Origin: Rhodoferax sp. OV413
Lineage (GTDB): Bacteria; Pseudomonadota; Gammaproteobacteria; Burkholderiales; Burkholderiaceae_C
Assembly: GCA_945861785.1 (NCBI GenBank)
Contig: CAMAWD010000014.1
Location: 35,434 to 99,433, forward strand
DNA: 64,000 nt
Direction of reading: 5' to 3'
Numbering within the stretch: position 1 is the first letter of the stretch; each line of letters begins with the position of its first letter. The translations under genes and the position numbers were made by a program. This document shows, one piece after another, positions 42,470 to 52,464 of the stretch. A model generated the notes under the pieces. The model did not search any database and had not been told where the DNA came from. It worked only from the letters and a program-made list of their open reading frames with translations.

Positions 42470-45400
42470 ATGCAACCCAATTTCCTCCCCGCCTCCAAAT
42501 GGCTGCGCCGTCTCGTCTGGCTCGTGGGTGCGCTGGTGCTGGTATGGGGCCTGGGCTGGCTGGTGGCGCCGGGACTGATCCGCAGCCAGCTCGAAAAAGC
42601 CGCGTCCGAACAACTGGGGCGCAAGGTCAGCGTTGGGGCGGTCGAGTTCATTCCCTGGACGCTGGAGCTCACCATCCGCGACCTTGCCATTGCCAGCCAG
42701 GACGGCGCCCGGGCGCAGTTTGAGTTCAAGCGTTTCTACGTGAACGCCGAGCTCGAATCCCTGCTCCGTCTGGCTCCGGTGTTGGATGCCGTGGTGCTCG
42801 ACGCACCGCACCTGCGGCTGGCGCACCTGGGTGGCGGCAAATACGACATAGATGACATCATCGCGCGGCTTGTGCGGCCTGCGCCGGACAAACCGTCCGA
42901 CCCGTTGAATTTCGCATTGTTCAACCTGTCGCTTACCGCTGGTGCACTCGAGTTCGAAGACCGCCCGGTGCAAAAGACACATGTTCTGAGTGACTTGGCG
43001 CTGGGCGTTCCTTTTCTGAGCAACCTGCCAGCCCGGCGCCAGGTCACGGTGGAGCCCCAACTGGCGTTCAAGCTCAACGGCAGCAAATTCGACTCCACCG
43101 CCCGGTCGACGCCCTTTGCCGAGAATCGCAAGACCGACGCCAACCTGGAGCTGCGTGACGTCGATCTGGCACCCTACATTGCCTATCTTCCGGCGGGTTT
43201 GCCGGTGCGCTTGCAGAAAGGGGTGGTCGCAGCCCATCTGAAAGTCGCTTTCGAACAGGCTTCCAAGCCCAGCGTGCGGGTCAGTGGGGAGGCGACGTTG
43301 CGGGGTGTGAAGGCGTCAGACGCTGCCGGCCACGACCTGATGGCTTTCGACAGCCTCAAGCTGGTGCTGGAAGACATCCGTCCGCTTGAACAACGCGCCA
43401 AGTTGTCGCTGGTTGAACTCACCGCGCCGCAGGTCGACCTGGCGCGTGATGCCGCGGGGCGCCTGAATGTGGCCTCTGCCCCTGCAAGCGCAGCGCCAGC
43501 GCCGGCGGTTGCCACGCAGGCAGCTGCGCCAGGTGGGTGGCAGGCCGAGGTGGCCAAACTTGTGTTGCGCGATGGTGTGGTCAACTGGTCGGACGCGTCC
43601 GTGAGCCCGCAGGCACGCATCTCGGCGCAGGCACTTGCGCTGGATGTTTCAGGCATCCGGTGGCCGATGGACCAGCCGATGGCGTTTGAAGGTGCGATCA
43701 TGGTGTCGGACACCAGTGCAAACACAGGCAAGCTGGCCCGAAAGCCGGCGCCGGCCGCGCTGAAGTTCAGTGGCACGGCCACAGATCGCCAGGCCAGCGT
43801 CAAGGCTGCGCTGGCGGACCTGCCCTTGGCAATTGCGGCGCCCTACCTGGCGCAATTCCTCAATCCGGTGCTGCAAGGCACGCTGCGCACCGATGCCGAG
43901 GTCCACTGGATGGCGCCCGACTTGAAGTTGTCGCTGGCCTCTCTGGTCTTGAGCGATCTTGCCCTGGTTCCCCGAAGCGGTGGGGCTGCCAATGACCTGC
44001 CATCCGTCAAGCAGGTCAATCTGGTGCAGGCGCAGGTCGACCTGGCAAAACGCAGTGTGTCGATCGGCAAGCTGGTGGTCGAGCAGCCACGGCTGGCGGT
44101 CACGCGGACGCAGGACAAACGCTGGATGTTCGAAGACTGGCTGGTGTCGGCGAGTCCGACGGCGGCATCTGCACCAACCGCACCAATTCCACCGGCAGCA
44201 CGGGCGAGCGCGACAGCCGCTGGCACTGCCCGCCCAGCCGCCGCGCCGGCCGACACCCCGTGGAATCTGCTGGTGGGTGAACTGTCTCTGAACGGTGGGG
44301 ACATGCGTTTTCGCGATGAGGCGGCGGCCAAGCCGGTGGCCTTTGGGTTGTCCGGCATCAAGGTGCTCGCAAAAGACCTTCGGCCCGAGGGCGCCAAGCC
44401 GGTGGCATTGCAGGTATCGGCCAGGCTCAAGTCCGAACGTGGCGAACCGGGCCAGCTGGATTACCGGGGCAACCTGCAATGGGCGCCGGTCGTGGCACAG
44501 GGCAGTGTGGTGGCCACCCAGATTCCGTTGCACGTGTTCGAGCCCTATTTCGGCGGCGCCCTGAACATAGAGTTGCTGCGTGCGGATGCGGGGTTCAAGG
44601 GCGATGTGCGGTTTGCGGACGGCGCCAACGGGCCGTCGGTCCTGGTCCGCGGCGATGCTGTGGTGGAGGACTTCCGCGCCAACAGCGTGGCGGCGAGTGA
44701 TGGCGGCCTGCAGATCGCAGAGGAACTGCTCAACTGGAAAGCCCTGAGCCTGCGCGGCGTCGACATCGCGCTAGCGCCCGGAGTGGCGCCAAGAGTGGCA
44801 ATCACCGAAACCACACTCGGCGATTTCTTTGCCCGCGTCATCGTGCATGAGACTGGCCGCATCAACCTGCAAAGCCTGGTCAAGTCGGATGCCCCTGCCG
44901 TACCTGCGGCGGCGCAATCGCCAGCCAGCGCGGCAGCGGCCGCAACGCCGGTGGCGCAGGCTGCGCCGCCGCCCGCAGTGACGGGCCTGGAGCCGGTGAT
45001 CAACATCGGGCCGGTCGGGCTGATCAACGGCAAGGTGTTTTTCTCGGACCGTTTCATCAAACCCAACTACTCCGCCAACCTGAGTGAACTCACGGGCAAG
45101 TTGAGCGCCTTTTCGTCGGTCGCACCGCTGGGGCAGCCGCAGCTTGCCGACCTGGAGTTGCGTGGTCGCGCCGAGGGCACGGCCTCGCTCGAAATTCTCG
45201 GCAAGGTCAACCCTTTGGCCAAGCCCTTGGCGCTCGACGTCAAGGGCATCGTGCGCGACCTGGAGCTGCCCCCACTGTCGCCCTACACCATCAAGTACGC
45301 CGGTCATGGCATCGAGCGCGGCAAGCTCAGCGTGGATGTTGCCTACCTGGTGTTGCCCAACGGGCAACTGACGGCCACCAACAAGGTGGTGCTGAACCAG

Positions 45401-46195
45401 TTGACTTTTGGCGACAAGGTCGAAGGGGCGCCAGCCAGCCTGCCGGTGAAACTGGCCGTGGCGCTTTTGTCTGACCGCAATGGCGTGATCGACATCAACC
45501 TGCCTGTCAGTGGCTCCCTCAACGACCCCCAATTCAGCTTGGGCCCGATTATTTTCAAGGTCATCGTGAACCTGGTCGTGAAGGCGATCACGGCGCCGTT
45601 CAGTCTGCTGGCGAGCGCTTTTGGCGGTGGTGGTGACGAGCTGAGTTCGGTGGCGTTTGCCCCGGGATCGTCGGTGCTGATGCCGCAGTCCCAAGCCGGC
45701 CTGGACAAGGTGGCGCGTGCGCTCACCGACCGTCCGGCCCTGAAGATGACGGTGGTTGGCACTGCCAGCCTCGATGCCGAACGCGAAGCCTACAAACAGG
45801 AGCGCCTGCGCGCGCTGCTGGTTTCCGAAAAGCGCCGCGCCATGTTGGCGGGCACCGCGTCCGCGGCTGAAGCCGGGGCGACTCTCACGGTGAGCGATGC
45901 CGAGACGCCTGCCTTGCTCAAAGAGGTCTACAAGCGTGCGGACATCACGAAACCCCGCAACCTGGCGGGTGTGCCACAGGATTTGGCCACCGCAGAAATG
46001 GAGGCCTTGTTGCTGGCCAACATACCGGTCACGGAAGACGCCATCCGGGAGTTGGCTGTGCGGCGCGGCGTGGCGGTGAAGGATTACCTCAGCGCACAGA
46101 AGTTGCCGGTCGAACGGCTGTTCCTGGGGGCTGTCAAGCCGGTGGCAAGCGACCCCAAATGGTCACCGCGGGCTGAATTGAGCCTGGCAAATTGA
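42470..46195 (+). CDS. DUF748 protein (AsmA/YhdP-like, membrane-anchored periplasmic)
   Basis: About 1,241 residues from ATG 42470; GTG 42452 or ATG 42428 are possible. One N-terminal membrane helix (LVWLVGALVLVWGLGWLV). Then the AsmA-type opening: EKAASEQLGRKVSVGAVEFIP and NAELESLLRLAPV. Proline/alanine linkers interrupt the chain near 415-435, 570-600 and 815-840, suggesting separate beta-groove segments as in bridge-like lipid transport proteins. The C-terminal part (IDINLPVSGSLNDPQFSLG) is the DUF748 core, followed by a helical tail (SSVLMPQSQAGLDKVA) resembling an OmpA-like fold. Lipid transfer or envelope upkeep is a family inference. A stand-alone gene. Confidence 0.82.
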   Translation: MQPNFLPASKWLRRLVWLVGALVLVWGLGWLVAPGLIRSQLEKAASEQLGRKVSVGAVEFIPWTLELTIRDLAIASQDGARAQFEFKRFYVNAELESLLRLAPVLDAVVLDAPHLRLAHLGGGKYDIDDIIARLVRPAPDKPSDPLNFALFNLSLTAGALEFEDRPVQKTHVLSDLALGVPFLSNLPARRQVTVEPQLAFKLNGSKFDSTARSTPFAENRKTDANLELRDVDLAPYIAYLPAGLPVRLQKGVVAAHLKVAFEQASKPSVRVSGEATLRGVKASDAAGHDLMAFDSLKLVLEDIRPLEQRAKLSLVELTAPQVDLARDAAGRLNVASAPASAAPAPAVATQAAAPGGWQAEVAKLVLRDGVVNWSDASVSPQARISAQALALDVSGIRWPMDQPMAFEGAIMVSDTSANTGKLARKPAPAALKFSGTATDRQASVKAALADLPLAIAAPYLAQFLNPVLQGTLRTDAEVHWMAPDLKLSLASLVLSDLALVPRSGGAANDLPSVKQVNLVQAQVDLAKRSVSIGKLVVEQPRLAVTRTQDKRWMFEDWLVSASPTAASAPTAPIPPAARASATAAGTARPAAAPADTPWNLLVGELSLNGGDMRFRDEAAAKPVAFGLSGIKVLAKDLRPEGAKPVALQVSARLKSERGEPGQLDYRGNLQWAPVVAQGSVVATQIPLHVFEPYFGGALNIELLRADAGFKGDVRFADGANGPSVLVRGDAVVEDFRANSVAASDGGLQIAEELLNWKALSLRGVDIALAPGVAPRVAITETTLGDFFARVIVHETGRINLQSLVKSDAPAVPAAAQSPASAAAAATPVAQAAPPPAVTGLEPVINIGPVGLINGKVFFSDRFIKPNYSANLSELTGKLSAFSSVAPLGQPQLADLELRGRAEGTASLEILGKVNPLAKPLALDVKGIVRDLELPPLSPYTIKYAGHGIERGKLSVDVAYLVLPNGQLTATNKVVLNQLTFGDKVEGAPASLPVKLAVALLSDRNGVIDINLPVSGSLNDPQFSLGPIIFKVIVNLVVKAITAPFSLLASAFGGGGDELSSVAFAPGSSVLMPQSQAGLDKVARALTDRPALKMTVVGTASLDAEREAYKQERLRALLVSEKRRAMLAGTASAAEAGATLTVSDAETPALLKEVYKRADITKPRNLAGVPQDLATAEMEALLLANIPVTEDAIRELAVRRGVAVKDYLSAQKLPVERLFLGAVKPVASDPKWSPRAELSLAN

Positions 46196-46312
46196 GGCTC
46201 GCCGGGCGAGGGCTGGCGCAATTTGTTGCGCTGTCGGTCGCCGGGCATTGATTAGCGGCGAAAATACGCGGTTTACCGAACCAACCCGCCAGCCCACTGG
46301 CCCCATGTGACG

Positions 46313-49024
46313 ATGACCGCCTCCTCCAAGACCACCGATATCCAACAGCTCGACGCCCTGACAGGCGGCGCATTTACCGCGCCCACGTCCGGCGAGCGCA
46401 CCACGCGCATCCGGGCATGGTTGTCCGGTGATCCGGCCCAGGAGCAGTTGCAGGAGGTCTTTCGCGAGTTGGCTGCGCGTGACAAAGGCGCCGCTCGCCC
46501 CGTGCGGGAGCGGCTCGATGACATCCGGCGCGCCAAGGGCCAAGAGGTGGTTGCCGCCGAATGGGCTGCCAAGGCGCACACCCTGTTGTTGGTGCCCAAA
46601 CTCAATATCGCCGATGCCATGGCATGGCAGCGCGATGCGGCCAAGGCAGGTGCTCCGCTGAGCAAGGAGCCCCTGCTGGGCCTGAAAAGCCAGTTGGCGG
46701 ACCGTGTCCGGGTGATCGAGGACCTGCAGCACAGGGTGCAGGTGCAGCGTGAGGCCGCCGTCCTGTTGGCGCAACGCATCGAGGTGCTGTCGACCAAACC
46801 ATGGGCTGCAGCGCATGCGGTTTGGGACGGGTTGCGCGCCGATGTGGCCCATTGGCAGGAGCAGGCGAGCGAGTTGCTGGCCGATACCAGCTGGCCCAGC
46901 GTGGACATGAAGTTCCCGCCGCTGCTCGAAGCTTCGCGCGGGCAGCTCCTGGCGGTCTGGGACGCATTCCAGAGCGCTCTGGCACAGGCGGTCGCCGCAT
47001 CGGGCGATCCTGCCTCACCGCTGCCCCCGGTCCCCGTGTGGGCCGACGAGCTTCGGGTGGCCCGAGGTGCGCTGGCGGAATCAGCGCCCAGGGTGCAAAA
47101 ACCCCGTATCGACCCGGAAGTCCGCCAGCAGGCGACAGCCAAGGTCCAGGAGGCGCTCAGCAAGCTCGAAGCCGAGATTGGCGAGGGGCACGGCAAGGCC
47201 AGCGCTGGCGCAGCGGCAAGCTTGCGCAATGCCCTCAAGGAGTTTGGCAAGGCGATCGGTGATGGCCTTGAAAACAAGGCCCACGCGGCATTGGCTGCAG
47301 CCGGCGAGCTCGAAGGCTGGCAGCGCTGGCGTGCCGACCAGTTGCGCGAAGAATTGGTGGCGCGTGCCGAGGGCTTGCTCAAGCGGCCCGAGGGCCAGGC
47401 CATCGGTGGGCGCAAGATGCAGGAAAATCTGCGCGCGCTGCGCGAACAATGGAAACAGACCGACCAGGGCGGGGTGCCCAACCACGCCATGTGGAAGCGT
47501 TTCGACGAGGCCTGCAATGAAGCCCACAAGGTGGTCGAAGCCTGGCTCGAAAAGATCCGCACCGAAGCCACAGAGCACCGGGCGCAGCGCCTGGCACTGA
47601 TCGAGGAAGTAAAGGCCTGGGGCGCTGCCAACACCACCGCGCTGGATGACGACTGGCGGGGTTTTTTGCGCATCTTGCACCAGTTTGGCGACCGCTGGCG
47701 CGACGCCGGCCATATCGGCGAAAAGATGTTTGCCGAGTTGCAGCCCTTGTGGAAAGAGGCGATCTCCGCTGCCGCCGCACCGCTCGAGGCCTTGCAGCAG
47801 CTGAGCGTCGAGCAGCGCCACGCCATGATCGAAGAGGCCAAGGTGCTGGGCGCTGCCCCGGTCCTGCGGGTCGATGCAGTCAAGGCCTTGCAGCAGCGCT
47901 GGCAGGCAGAGGCACATGCGGTTCCGATGGACCGCCGCCTGGAACAGAAACTCTGGGACGCGTTTCGCAAGCCGATCGATGAAGCCTTCGAGCGCAAGAC
48001 GGTCGAACGCCAGAAGGCCGAGGCCGCGCTGGGCGAGTACGACCGGATGGTTCTCGATGCAGCCAAGTCCCTCGAAACTGCAAACGCAAGCGGCGACGCC
48101 CAGAAAATCCGCATGGCCATGGCCGCCTTGGATGCCGCCTTGCGTGGGCAAGCCCAGGCGCAGGGTGTGGTGCAAACCGCCACCGCTGCGGCCGCCATTG
48201 GCGACAAGCCGCCGGCCGAGGCGCCTGGCAGTGCGGTCGACGATGCACCTCCTGTGCCAGATGCAGGCGCAGCCGAGGCAGCTGGCGCGGCCCCGGCAGC
48301 CACTCCCGAAGCGTCGCCTGCCGCACCCATTGCGCAGCCCAAACCAGCACCCAAACCGGTGGTCGCAATGCGCGGTGATGACCGCCCGGGCATGAAGAAA
48401 TCCGAGCCAGCCGCAGCTGTGCGCGGCGGGCGGTTGGGAGACCGCAAGGACGCAGGCCGCGCACCGTTTGGGGCAAACCCGCGGGGCGACAGCCGCGACG
48501 GGCCGCGTGGCGGCCAACGCGGCGGTTTCGACGACCGCGCCCCACGCGACAATGCCGCGCCCACACCGCGCCTGGGCGATGCCGCATTCCGGGCGCAGCG
48601 CGACGCATTGGAGCGCGCCCAGATGGCATTGCGAAAGCTTGCCTCGCAGGCGCACGGCGAAGCCCTGTCGCACCTGCTGACAGCCTGGGAAAAGCGCGAT
48701 CCCGCGCTGGTGCCCGGCGCCCAGGAGCTTGGATCGCGCGTGGCCGCCACTGCCCGCCCGGGCTGGTTGCAGGCGCTGTCCGCTGCTGCAGGCACGTTGC
48801 CAGACAACGCACTGTTGCGGCTGGAGATTGCCGCCGAAGTTCCGACACCGGCCGAACACCACGATGCACGGCGCATGCTCCAGTTGCAGTTGCTCACCAA
48901 GCGCAATGACCCGGGGCCAGGGCAGACCTGGGGCCAGGATGTAGGGCGGGTGCTGGCCGGTGCATTTGATGCTGCAGCGGAGCGGCGTTTGCGCAACGCA
49001 CTCAAGGTGCTGCTCAAGCCCTGA
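46313..49024 (+). CDS. Large DUF349-repeat protein with RG-rich segment
   Basis: About 903 residues from ATG 46313 (GTG 46307 also possible). Largely helical, with DUF349-type repeats such as LREQWKQTD...WKRFDEACNEA at ~375-410 and KALQQRWQAEA...LWDAFRKPIDEAF at ~525-560. A low-complexity Ala/Pro stretch runs ~640-690. An Arg/Gly-rich run at ~715-745 (RGDSRDGPRGGQRGGFDDR) resembles RNA-binding RGG regions. It closes with an Ala/Leu-rich helical domain. DUF349 function is not established; a nucleic-acid role is suggested only by the RGG-like part. Confidence 0.75.
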   Translation: MTASSKTTDIQQLDALTGGAFTAPTSGERTTRIRAWLSGDPAQEQLQEVFRELAARDKGAARPVRERLDDIRRAKGQEVVAAEWAAKAHTLLLVPKLNIADAMAWQRDAAKAGAPLSKEPLLGLKSQLADRVRVIEDLQHRVQVQREAAVLLAQRIEVLSTKPWAAAHAVWDGLRADVAHWQEQASELLADTSWPSVDMKFPPLLEASRGQLLAVWDAFQSALAQAVAASGDPASPLPPVPVWADELRVARGALAESAPRVQKPRIDPEVRQQATAKVQEALSKLEAEIGEGHGKASAGAAASLRNALKEFGKAIGDGLENKAHAALAAAGELEGWQRWRADQLREELVARAEGLLKRPEGQAIGGRKMQENLRALREQWKQTDQGGVPNHAMWKRFDEACNEAHKVVEAWLEKIRTEATEHRAQRLALIEEVKAWGAANTTALDDDWRGFLRILHQFGDRWRDAGHIGEKMFAELQPLWKEAISAAAAPLEALQQLSVEQRHAMIEEAKVLGAAPVLRVDAVKALQQRWQAEAHAVPMDRRLEQKLWDAFRKPIDEAFERKTVERQKAEAALGEYDRMVLDAAKSLETANASGDAQKIRMAMAALDAALRGQAQAQGVVQTATAAAAIGDKPPAEAPGSAVDDAPPVPDAGAAEAAGAAPAATPEASPAAPIAQPKPAPKPVVAMRGDDRPGMKKSEPAAAVRGGRLGDRKDAGRAPFGANPRGDSRDGPRGGQRGGFDDRAPRDNAAPTPRLGDAAFRAQRDALERAQMALRKLASQAHGEALSHLLTAWEKRDPALVPGAQELGSRVAATARPGWLQALSAAAGTLPDNALLRLEIAAEVPTPAEHHDARRMLQLQLLTKRNDPGPGQTWGQDVGRVLAGAFDAAAERRLRNALKVLLKP

Positions 49025-49146
49025 GACCTGCCAAGCCAGTGGCCATGTGCCGCCGGTTTGGAGGCCTGCCCCTGTCCCTGCGACAATCGGCGCGCCATAT
49101 TGCCGAAACGCGCCCAACCGCGCAGTACAGGAATGGGAGGCTTGAT

Positions 49147-50760
49147 TTGGACTCCATGGATGATCTGCTTCGCCGCCTGGAGCAACTCAACGCGATCGGC
49201 GCTTCGCTCTCCAAGGAACGCGACATCACGCGCCTGCTGGAGAGCATCCTGCTTGCGGCCAAGACCATCACCAATGCGGATGGTGGTACTTTGTACCGCA
49301 TGCTCGACGACCACACGGCACTGCGCTTCGAGATCCTGCGCACTGACTCCCTGCGCATCGCCATGGGCGGCAGCTCGGGCAATCCGATCGCCTTCCCCAA
49401 CCTGCCGCTGATCGACGACACCGGCTCCCCCAACGATTCCCTGGTGTCCGCCTATGCTGCAATCCACCACCAGACGGTCAACATCGCCGACGCCTACACC
49501 GAGCCAAATTTCGATTTCTCCGGGACACGCCGGTTCGACGCACGAACGGGTTACCGCTCGAAGTCGTTCCTGGCCGTACCGATGCGCAACCACGAGGGCG
49601 AGGTGATCGGCGTTTTGCAATTGATCAACGCGCAACGGCCTGGAAGCACCGAGGTGGTCAATTTTTCGTTGTCCGACCAGAGTCTCGTTGAGTCGCTGGC
49701 ATCGCAGGCGGCGATCGCGCTCACCAACCGGCTGCTGATCACGCAGTTGGAGGAACTGTTCGAGTCCTTCATCAACCTGATCAACCTGGCGATCGACGAA
49801 AAGTCCCATTACACCGGTGGGCATTGCCAGCGCGTGCCGGCGCTCACCATGTTGCTGGCCGAGGCGGTCAACCGCACGGCGCAGGGGTCGTTGGCGTCGT
49901 TCACCATGGACGACCGTGACCGTTACGAACTCAAGATCGCCGGCCTGTTGCACGATTGCGGCAAGGTGACCACGCCCGTGCATGTGGTGGACAAGGCCAC
50001 CAAGCTGCAAACCCTGTTCGACCGCATCGGGCTGATAGACACGCGTTTCGAGGTGCTCAAGCGCGATGCCGAAATCGCCGCGTTGCGCCGGCAACTCGAG
50101 TTGCGCGATAAAGTTCAACCTGAGGCCGAGGCGGCCATCTGGACCGGGTTTCGGGCCGATATCGAAGCCCTGGAGTCCGACCGGGCGTTTCTGCGTGCCA
50201 CCAACGCCGGCGCCGAATCCATGCGCGACGAAGCGCTGGCGCGGGTACGCCAGATCGCAAGCAGCCGGGTATGGCGCAACGTCGAAGGCATGGAGACCGA
50301 ATTCCTGACCTCCGACGAACTGGAAAACCTCACGATCAAGGCCGGCACGCTCACGCAGGGCGAGCGCAACACGATCAACCACCACATCGTGGCCACGATC
50401 AAGATGCTGGAAAAACTGCCCTGGCCCAAGCATCTGCGCAATGTGCCGGAGTATGCCGGTGGTCACCACGAACGCATGGATGGAAAGGGCTACCCCAAGG
50501 GCCTGACCCGCGACCAGATGTCGGTGCAGGCCCGCGTGATGGGCATTGCAGACATCTTCGAGGCGCTTACTGCCAGCGACCGGCCGTACAAGCCGGGCCT
50601 GAAGTTGTCGCAGGCCATGGGCATCATGCACAAGTTCAAGCTGAACGGCCACATCGACCCGGACCTTTTCGACGTGTTCGTGGGCGAGAAGGTTTACCTC
50701 AAGTACGCCGAGCAGTTTCTCGACCCGTGGCAGATCGATGAGGTCAACCTGCCGGCGTGA
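49147..50760 (+). CDS. GAF + HD-GYP domain protein, putative c-di-GMP phosphodiesterase
   Basis: About 537 residues. TTG 49147 is favoured because GGGAGG lies 6 bases upstream; ATG 49156 is the alternative. Residues ~20-195 form a GAF sensor (NADGGTLYRML, FLAVPMRNHEGEVIGVLQLINA). The HD part starts SHYTGGHCQRVPAL (~219) with GLLHDCGKV (~265), and the GYP signature reads HHERMDGKGYPKGL (~441). Between the HD and the GYP helix sits an inserted ~100-residue charged helical region (~285-385) not found in the standard domain. Likely hydrolyses cyclic di-GMP in response to a GAF ligand. Converges with mtfA (17-base overlap). Confidence 0.9.
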   Translation: MDSMDDLLRRLEQLNAIGASLSKERDITRLLESILLAAKTITNADGGTLYRMLDDHTALRFEILRTDSLRIAMGGSSGNPIAFPNLPLIDDTGSPNDSLVSAYAAIHHQTVNIADAYTEPNFDFSGTRRFDARTGYRSKSFLAVPMRNHEGEVIGVLQLINAQRPGSTEVVNFSLSDQSLVESLASQAAIALTNRLLITQLEELFESFINLINLAIDEKSHYTGGHCQRVPALTMLLAEAVNRTAQGSLASFTMDDRDRYELKIAGLLHDCGKVTTPVHVVDKATKLQTLFDRIGLIDTRFEVLKRDAEIAALRRQLELRDKVQPEAEAAIWTGFRADIEALESDRAFLRATNAGAESMRDEALARVRQIASSRVWRNVEGMETEFLTSDELENLTIKAGTLTQGERNTINHHIVATIKMLEKLPWPKHLRNVPEYAGGHHERMDGKGYPKGLTRDQMSVQARVMGIADIFEALTASDRPYKPGLKLSQAMGIMHKFKLNGHIDPDLFDVFVGEKVYLKYAEQFLDPWQIDEVNLPA

Positions 50761-51568
50761 CCGCGCCAAAGAAAGCGTCGAACATCGGCACCAGGCCCGC
50801 AAAGTCGCGGCTGAATTGCACCGGGCTGACAAAATACGCCTCGCTCGCAACCGCGAAGAACTCGTCGATCGAGACCGCGGCATAGGTGTCCATCCAGACG
50901 GGCGGGCCGCCAAAACGCTCGGCCATGCTGATCTTGTCGCAATGGTCCAGGTAGTGGGCTTGCAAGTTGGCCAGCCAGTTCTTGCGCGCCTGCGCCGGCG
51001 ACGCGGCGCCCATGAAACCCCGAGGCAATGGTGGGCAGGCATCGGCAGCGCCGTCGCGCATGTCGATCTTGTGGACAAATTCGTGGATCACAACGTTGTA
51101 ACCCTCACCGGCGGTCCGGCCGGCTTGTGCAACATCCTCCCAACTCAGGGTCACGGGCCCGTCCTGCATCGCCTCACCACTCAGCTCCTCGTGCCACGCA
51201 TGCACCACGCCCGCATCGTCCATCGATTCACGTGCGGCAAGCACGGCGCCCGGGTGCACAACAATGCCAACGAAGTCGTCGTACCAGGCCAGGCCCCGGC
51301 GCGCGCCGGCGATCGCCAGCACCGGCAGGCATGCCTGCGCCGCGATGGCGACCGCCATCGGGTCGGTGATCAGCAGACCCCCGGCGCCGTGGAATTCTTT
51401 TTGCCTGAGAAACTGGCCAGTGAGCTTGCGCAGAGCTCCGAGCGACCCCGCGCCATGGCGGGACAGGAACGGGTACGCGTGCAGCGTGGCTTGCCAAAGT
51501 GCCTCCGGAATCGGCCGGCCTGGGTCGTCAGCCGGTTTTTCACGCAGACTTCGCAACCAGCGCAGCAT
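50744..51568 (-). CDS. mtfA: MtfA-family zinc peptidase
   Basis: 274 residues. The metallopeptidase motif VIHEFVHKID (HExxH) is seen near 160, and the downstream segment IDEFFAVASEAYF, with the third zinc ligand, near 245, as in the MtfA/M90 group. In E. coli MtfA binds Mlc and affects the glucose phosphotransferase genes; the role in betaproteobacteria is unclear. 3' end overlaps the HD-GYP gene. lpxH begins 15 bases upstream. Confidence 0.9.
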   Translation of the reverse strand: MLRWLRSLREKPADDPGRPIPEALWQATLHAYPFLSRHGAGSLGALRKLTGQFLRQKEFHGAGGLLITDPMAVAIAAQACLPVLAIAGARRGLAWYDDFVGIVVHPGAVLAARESMDDAGVVHAWHEELSGEAMQDGPVTLSWEDVAQAGRTAGEGYNVVIHEFVHKIDMRDGAADACPPLPRGFMGAASPAQARKNWLANLQAHYLDHCDKISMAERFGGPPVWMDTYAAVSIDEFFAVASEAYFVSPVQFSRDFAGLVPMFDAFFGAVTPAG

Positions 51569-51583
51569 CTGCCAGGCGAAGGT

Positions 51584-52411
51584 TCAGGCCGGTGCAGCCG
51601 CCAGGCGGTGGACACCGAGGCGCTGCATGTGCGCGTGCGCATCTATGCGCAGCACCTGCGCGCGAGCCGGTGCTGCGCGCATGTCCCAGTCGCTGAGCAC
51701 GATGCGTTGCATTGAATGGCCCAAAACATGGTCGGACGGGCGGTGGGTGTGGCCGTGGATCAGGGTGGATGCCCCGGCTGTGCGCAGCCAATTGGCTGCT
51801 TCGCCATCGTCCACATCGACCAGCGCCACGGATTCTGTCTTGCGTGCCTCACTGCGTTCGCGCAACTGGCGCGCGGTGGTGCGCCGCTGCGCCAGGGGCT
51901 GGCCAAGAAATTCGGATTGCCATTCGGCGCCGCGCACCAGCGCGCGAAACTGCTGGTATTCGGTATCGGCCAGGCACAAGGCGTCGCCGTGCGACAACAA
52001 CCACGCGTGGCCGGCGAAGTGCAGGATGGTCGGGTCGTCAAGCAGTGTCATGCCACAGGACGCTGCAAACGCCGCGCCCAGAAGAAAGTCACGGTTGCCA
52101 CGCATGAAAAAAACATCGCGCAGCGTGGAGGCCTTGTGCAATGTGCGAGCGCACCGGGCTTCGAACCCGGCCGGGTCGTCCGAGGCGGCGTCATCGCCGA
52201 CCCAGACCTCGAACAGGTCACCCAGGATGAACACCGCATCGGCGGGTGTATGGCTCAGGTAGTGGCGCCAGGCCAGGAAAGTCTCGGGCGGCTCGGGACG
52301 CAAGTGCAGGTCGGAGATGAAGTCGATGCAGCGCCATCGGGGCGGTGCGGTCAAAAGTGGCCACCCAGGGGCTGGCATCATGGCACCAGGGGCGGCAAGC
52401 ATGTCAGGCAC
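51584..52411 (-). CDS. lpxH: UDP-2,3-diacylglucosamine diphosphatase LpxH
   Basis: Hydrolyses UDP-diacylglucosamine to lipid X in lipid A biosynthesis. 275 residues from ATG 52411; ATG 52381 or 52378 would remove about 10 residues before the conserved start. Metallophosphoesterase motifs: FISDLHL, LGDLFEVWVGDD, MRGNRD, LSHGDALCL and IHGHTHRP. Same strand as mtfA and ppiB, with short gaps. Confidence 0.95.
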   Translation of the reverse strand: MPDMLAAPGAMMPAPGWPLLTAPPRWRCIDFISDLHLRPEPPETFLAWRHYLSHTPADAVFILGDLFEVWVGDDAASDDPAGFEARCARTLHKASTLRDVFFMRGNRDFLLGAAFAASCGMTLLDDPTILHFAGHAWLLSHGDALCLADTEYQQFRALVRGAEWQSEFLGQPLAQRRTTARQLRERSEARKTESVALVDVDDGEAANWLRTAGASTLIHGHTHRPSDHVLGHSMQRIVLSDWDMRAAPARAQVLRIDAHAHMQRLGVHRLAAAPA

Positions 52412-52464
52412 AACACCGGGGGCAGATCAGAAAGATGGACCCCGCCAGTGCCTGCCCAACGGGT

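Noticed and set aside
46273..51078. 1,601-codon open frame on the minus strand opposite the DUF349 and HD-GYP genes
   Set aside because: Ser/Arg/Ala-rich shadow frame caused by high GC; the plus strand carries recognisable proteins throughout.
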